Program-made: the position numbers and the translations under genes
The notes under the pieces: generated by a model
The model's database searches: none
Seen by the model: the letters and a program-made list of their open reading frames with translations, nothing else
What the model was told of the DNA's origin: nothing
From: Candidatus Omnitrophota bacterium
GTDB lineage: Bacteria; Verrucomicrobiota; Verrucomicrobiia; Limisphaerales; UBA1319
DNA: 5,925 nucleotides
Assembly (NCBI GenBank): GCA_023473405.1
Contig: JAMCZD010000488.1
Location: forward strand, 1-5,925
Direction of reading: 5' to 3'
Shown: piece after piece, positions 5,146 through 5,925 of the stretch
How the letters are laid out: the number at the start of each line of letters is the position of its first letter
How positions within the stretch are numbered: the first letter of the stretch is position 1

Positions 5146-5925
5146 TGGACATCCAGACTAAAGACGGCATCCTTCTACGCAACATCCCGGACGGAACGCC
5201 GGAGGAAACCATCAAGGCGCGCATTGCCTCGATCAGGCAGGAGCGCGGCACGGCTGCGCCCGCCATTGACTCCCCACCCTCTCAACCCGAGAAGTTCGGT
5301 GACAGGATAAAACGGGAAGTATTCTCGACGACCGGACGCGAAGAGGACACCTTGCAGTGGTTCAATCCTTTCGGAAAGAACCTTGATACTGGCATCAAGA
5401 TTGGTGCTGGTTGGTCGAACGCCTTGGCGGGTGCCGGTAAAGCCTTTACCGATATTGGACGGCGTGCTGGGCAAGCGGTCGGCGTCGTATCCGAATCAGA
5501 CATTGATGAATCGAGAGAACTCGATGCCGAGCTAATGAGTACGAAAGCAGGTCTTGCCGGAAATATCGCCGGCAATGTCGCCATGTTCGCGCCAACCGCT
5601 TTCATTCCAGGGGCGAACACTATAACCGGTGCGGCATTGACCGGTGCGGCGACCGGACTTGTGCAGCCAACGGGAACGGAAGACAGCACAGTAAAAAATG
5701 TACTGACTGGGGCGGCTCTTGGTGCCGGGGCACAGTATGGCGCACAGAAATTAGGCAGCGTACTAAAAGATCGACTCGGACGCATCACACAATCACTTGC
5801 CACTCGTGCTTCCCAAAACAAAGGGAAGGATGAGATTGTCAAAGAGGCGGTTGAATTGGGCTATGTCATCCCACCGACATCGGCGAACCCAACGGCGAAG
5901 AATGCCGTTCTGGAACGCCTAGGTG
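5145..5925 (+). CDS. gp16-like large internal virion / ejection protein, N-terminal part (3' truncated by window)
   Basis: The frame is open from ATG 5145 (within TAATG, 5143-5147) to the window end, giving 260 codons with no stop. There is no obvious Shine-Dalgarno site, so re-initiation after the preceding stop is likely. Residues 1-29 (MDIQTKDGILLRNIPDGTPE, then ETIKARIAS) form a small motif seen at the start of many phage structural proteins: a strand, a 'G-x-x-L-x-N-x-PDGTPEE' turn and a helix. Residues 80-115 are amphipathic (GIKIGAGWSNALAGAGKAFT). Residues 135-173 are a Gly/Ala-rich hydrophobic stretch, and residues 183-200 are another, both plausible membrane-inserting segments for a conduit-forming protein. 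Residues 228-260 (EAVELGYVIPPTSANP) begin a 'GY-x-(V/I)-PP' domain found in large phage internal proteins. A peptidoglycan-cleaving domain would be expected downstream in some relatives but is not visible here. The role as third ejection protein is inferred from the order gp7-like, gp20-like, then this gene. Confidence 0.75.
   Translation, partial: MDIQTKDGILLRNIPDGTPEETIKARIASIRQERGTAAPAIDSPPSQPEKFGDRIKREVFSTTGREEDTLQWFNPFGKNLDTGIKIGAGWSNALAGAGKAFTDIGRRAGQAVGVVSESDIDESRELDAELMSTKAGLAGNIAGNVAMFAPTAFIPGANTITGAALTGAATGLVQPTGTEDSTVKNVLTGAALGAGAQYGAQKLGSVLKDRLGRITQSLATRASQNKGKDEIVKEAVELGYVIPPTSANPTAKNAVLERLG
5625..5650 (+). repeat. 11-nt tandem-spaced direct repeat ACCGGTGCGGC
   Basis: The copies at 5625-5635 and 5640-5650 encode TGAAL-TGAA within the Gly/Ala hydrophobic segment of the gp16-like protein. 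The likely explanation is local slippage in a low-complexity coding region. Confidence 0.6.

Noticed and set aside
5554..5575. Hairpin with 7-bp stem (TTGCCGG / CCGGCAA) as a possible terminator
   Set aside because: It lies inside the gp16-like coding frame (LAGNIAGN) and no T-run follows.

Overview
The window is a stretch of the late virion-morphogenesis operon of a short-tailed (P22-like, podovirus-type) bacteriophage or prophage. All supported genes lie on the + strand and are packed almost without gaps: stop/start spacings are +1 nt, a 4-nt TTGA overlap, +2, about +23, 0, and two TAATG overlaps. I see no host metabolic gene, tRNA, integrase, CRISPR array, insertion sequence, internal promoter or terminator. 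Overall GC looks moderate (hand counts of about 55-60% in most lines). A proteobacterial host is a reasonable guess, but the window itself does not prove it.

Layout. Positions 1-144 hold the C-terminal end of a tail fibre/collar-type protein (Gly/Asn-rich, ending in an AHNNLQP motif). Next is a 178-aa protein of unknown function (146-682). A 469-aa P22 gp10-like packaged-DNA stabilisation/tail-accessory protein follows (679-2088), probably started by TTG. Then come a 117-aa beta-rich small phage protein (2091-2444) and a roughly 182-aa sulfotransferase-like P-loop protein (2468-3016). Three consecutive ejection or internal-virion proteins close the window, in the order of P22 gp7, gp20 and gp16: 3017-4105, 4105-5145 and 5145-5925 (the last runs off the end).

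How they work together. In P22-type virions the gp10-like protein plugs the portal after packaging. The gp7/gp20/gp16 group is carried inside the head and ejected into the host envelope to build the DNA conduit. The tail fibre handles adsorption. In the P22 order gp10-gp26-gp14-gp7, the slots of gp26 and gp14 are occupied here by the small beta-rich protein and the sulfotransferase-like gene, so the sulfotransferase looks like accessory cargo placed inside a conserved structural block.

The most unusual observation is a perfect 42-bp inverted repeat (2426-2467 and 3318-3359). It brackets an 850-bp segment containing the whole sulfotransferase gene (from its GTG start) and the first ~100 codons of the gp7-like gene. 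Neither repeat copy is explained by shared protein homology, because the two are read in opposite orientation and encode unrelated peptides. It could be an invertible segment, the scar of an inverted duplication, a long-range mRNA duplex, or an assembly artefact; the sequence alone does not decide. A second oddity is a drop in GC over the C-terminal two thirds of the gp20-like gene, which suggests domain-level mosaic exchange.
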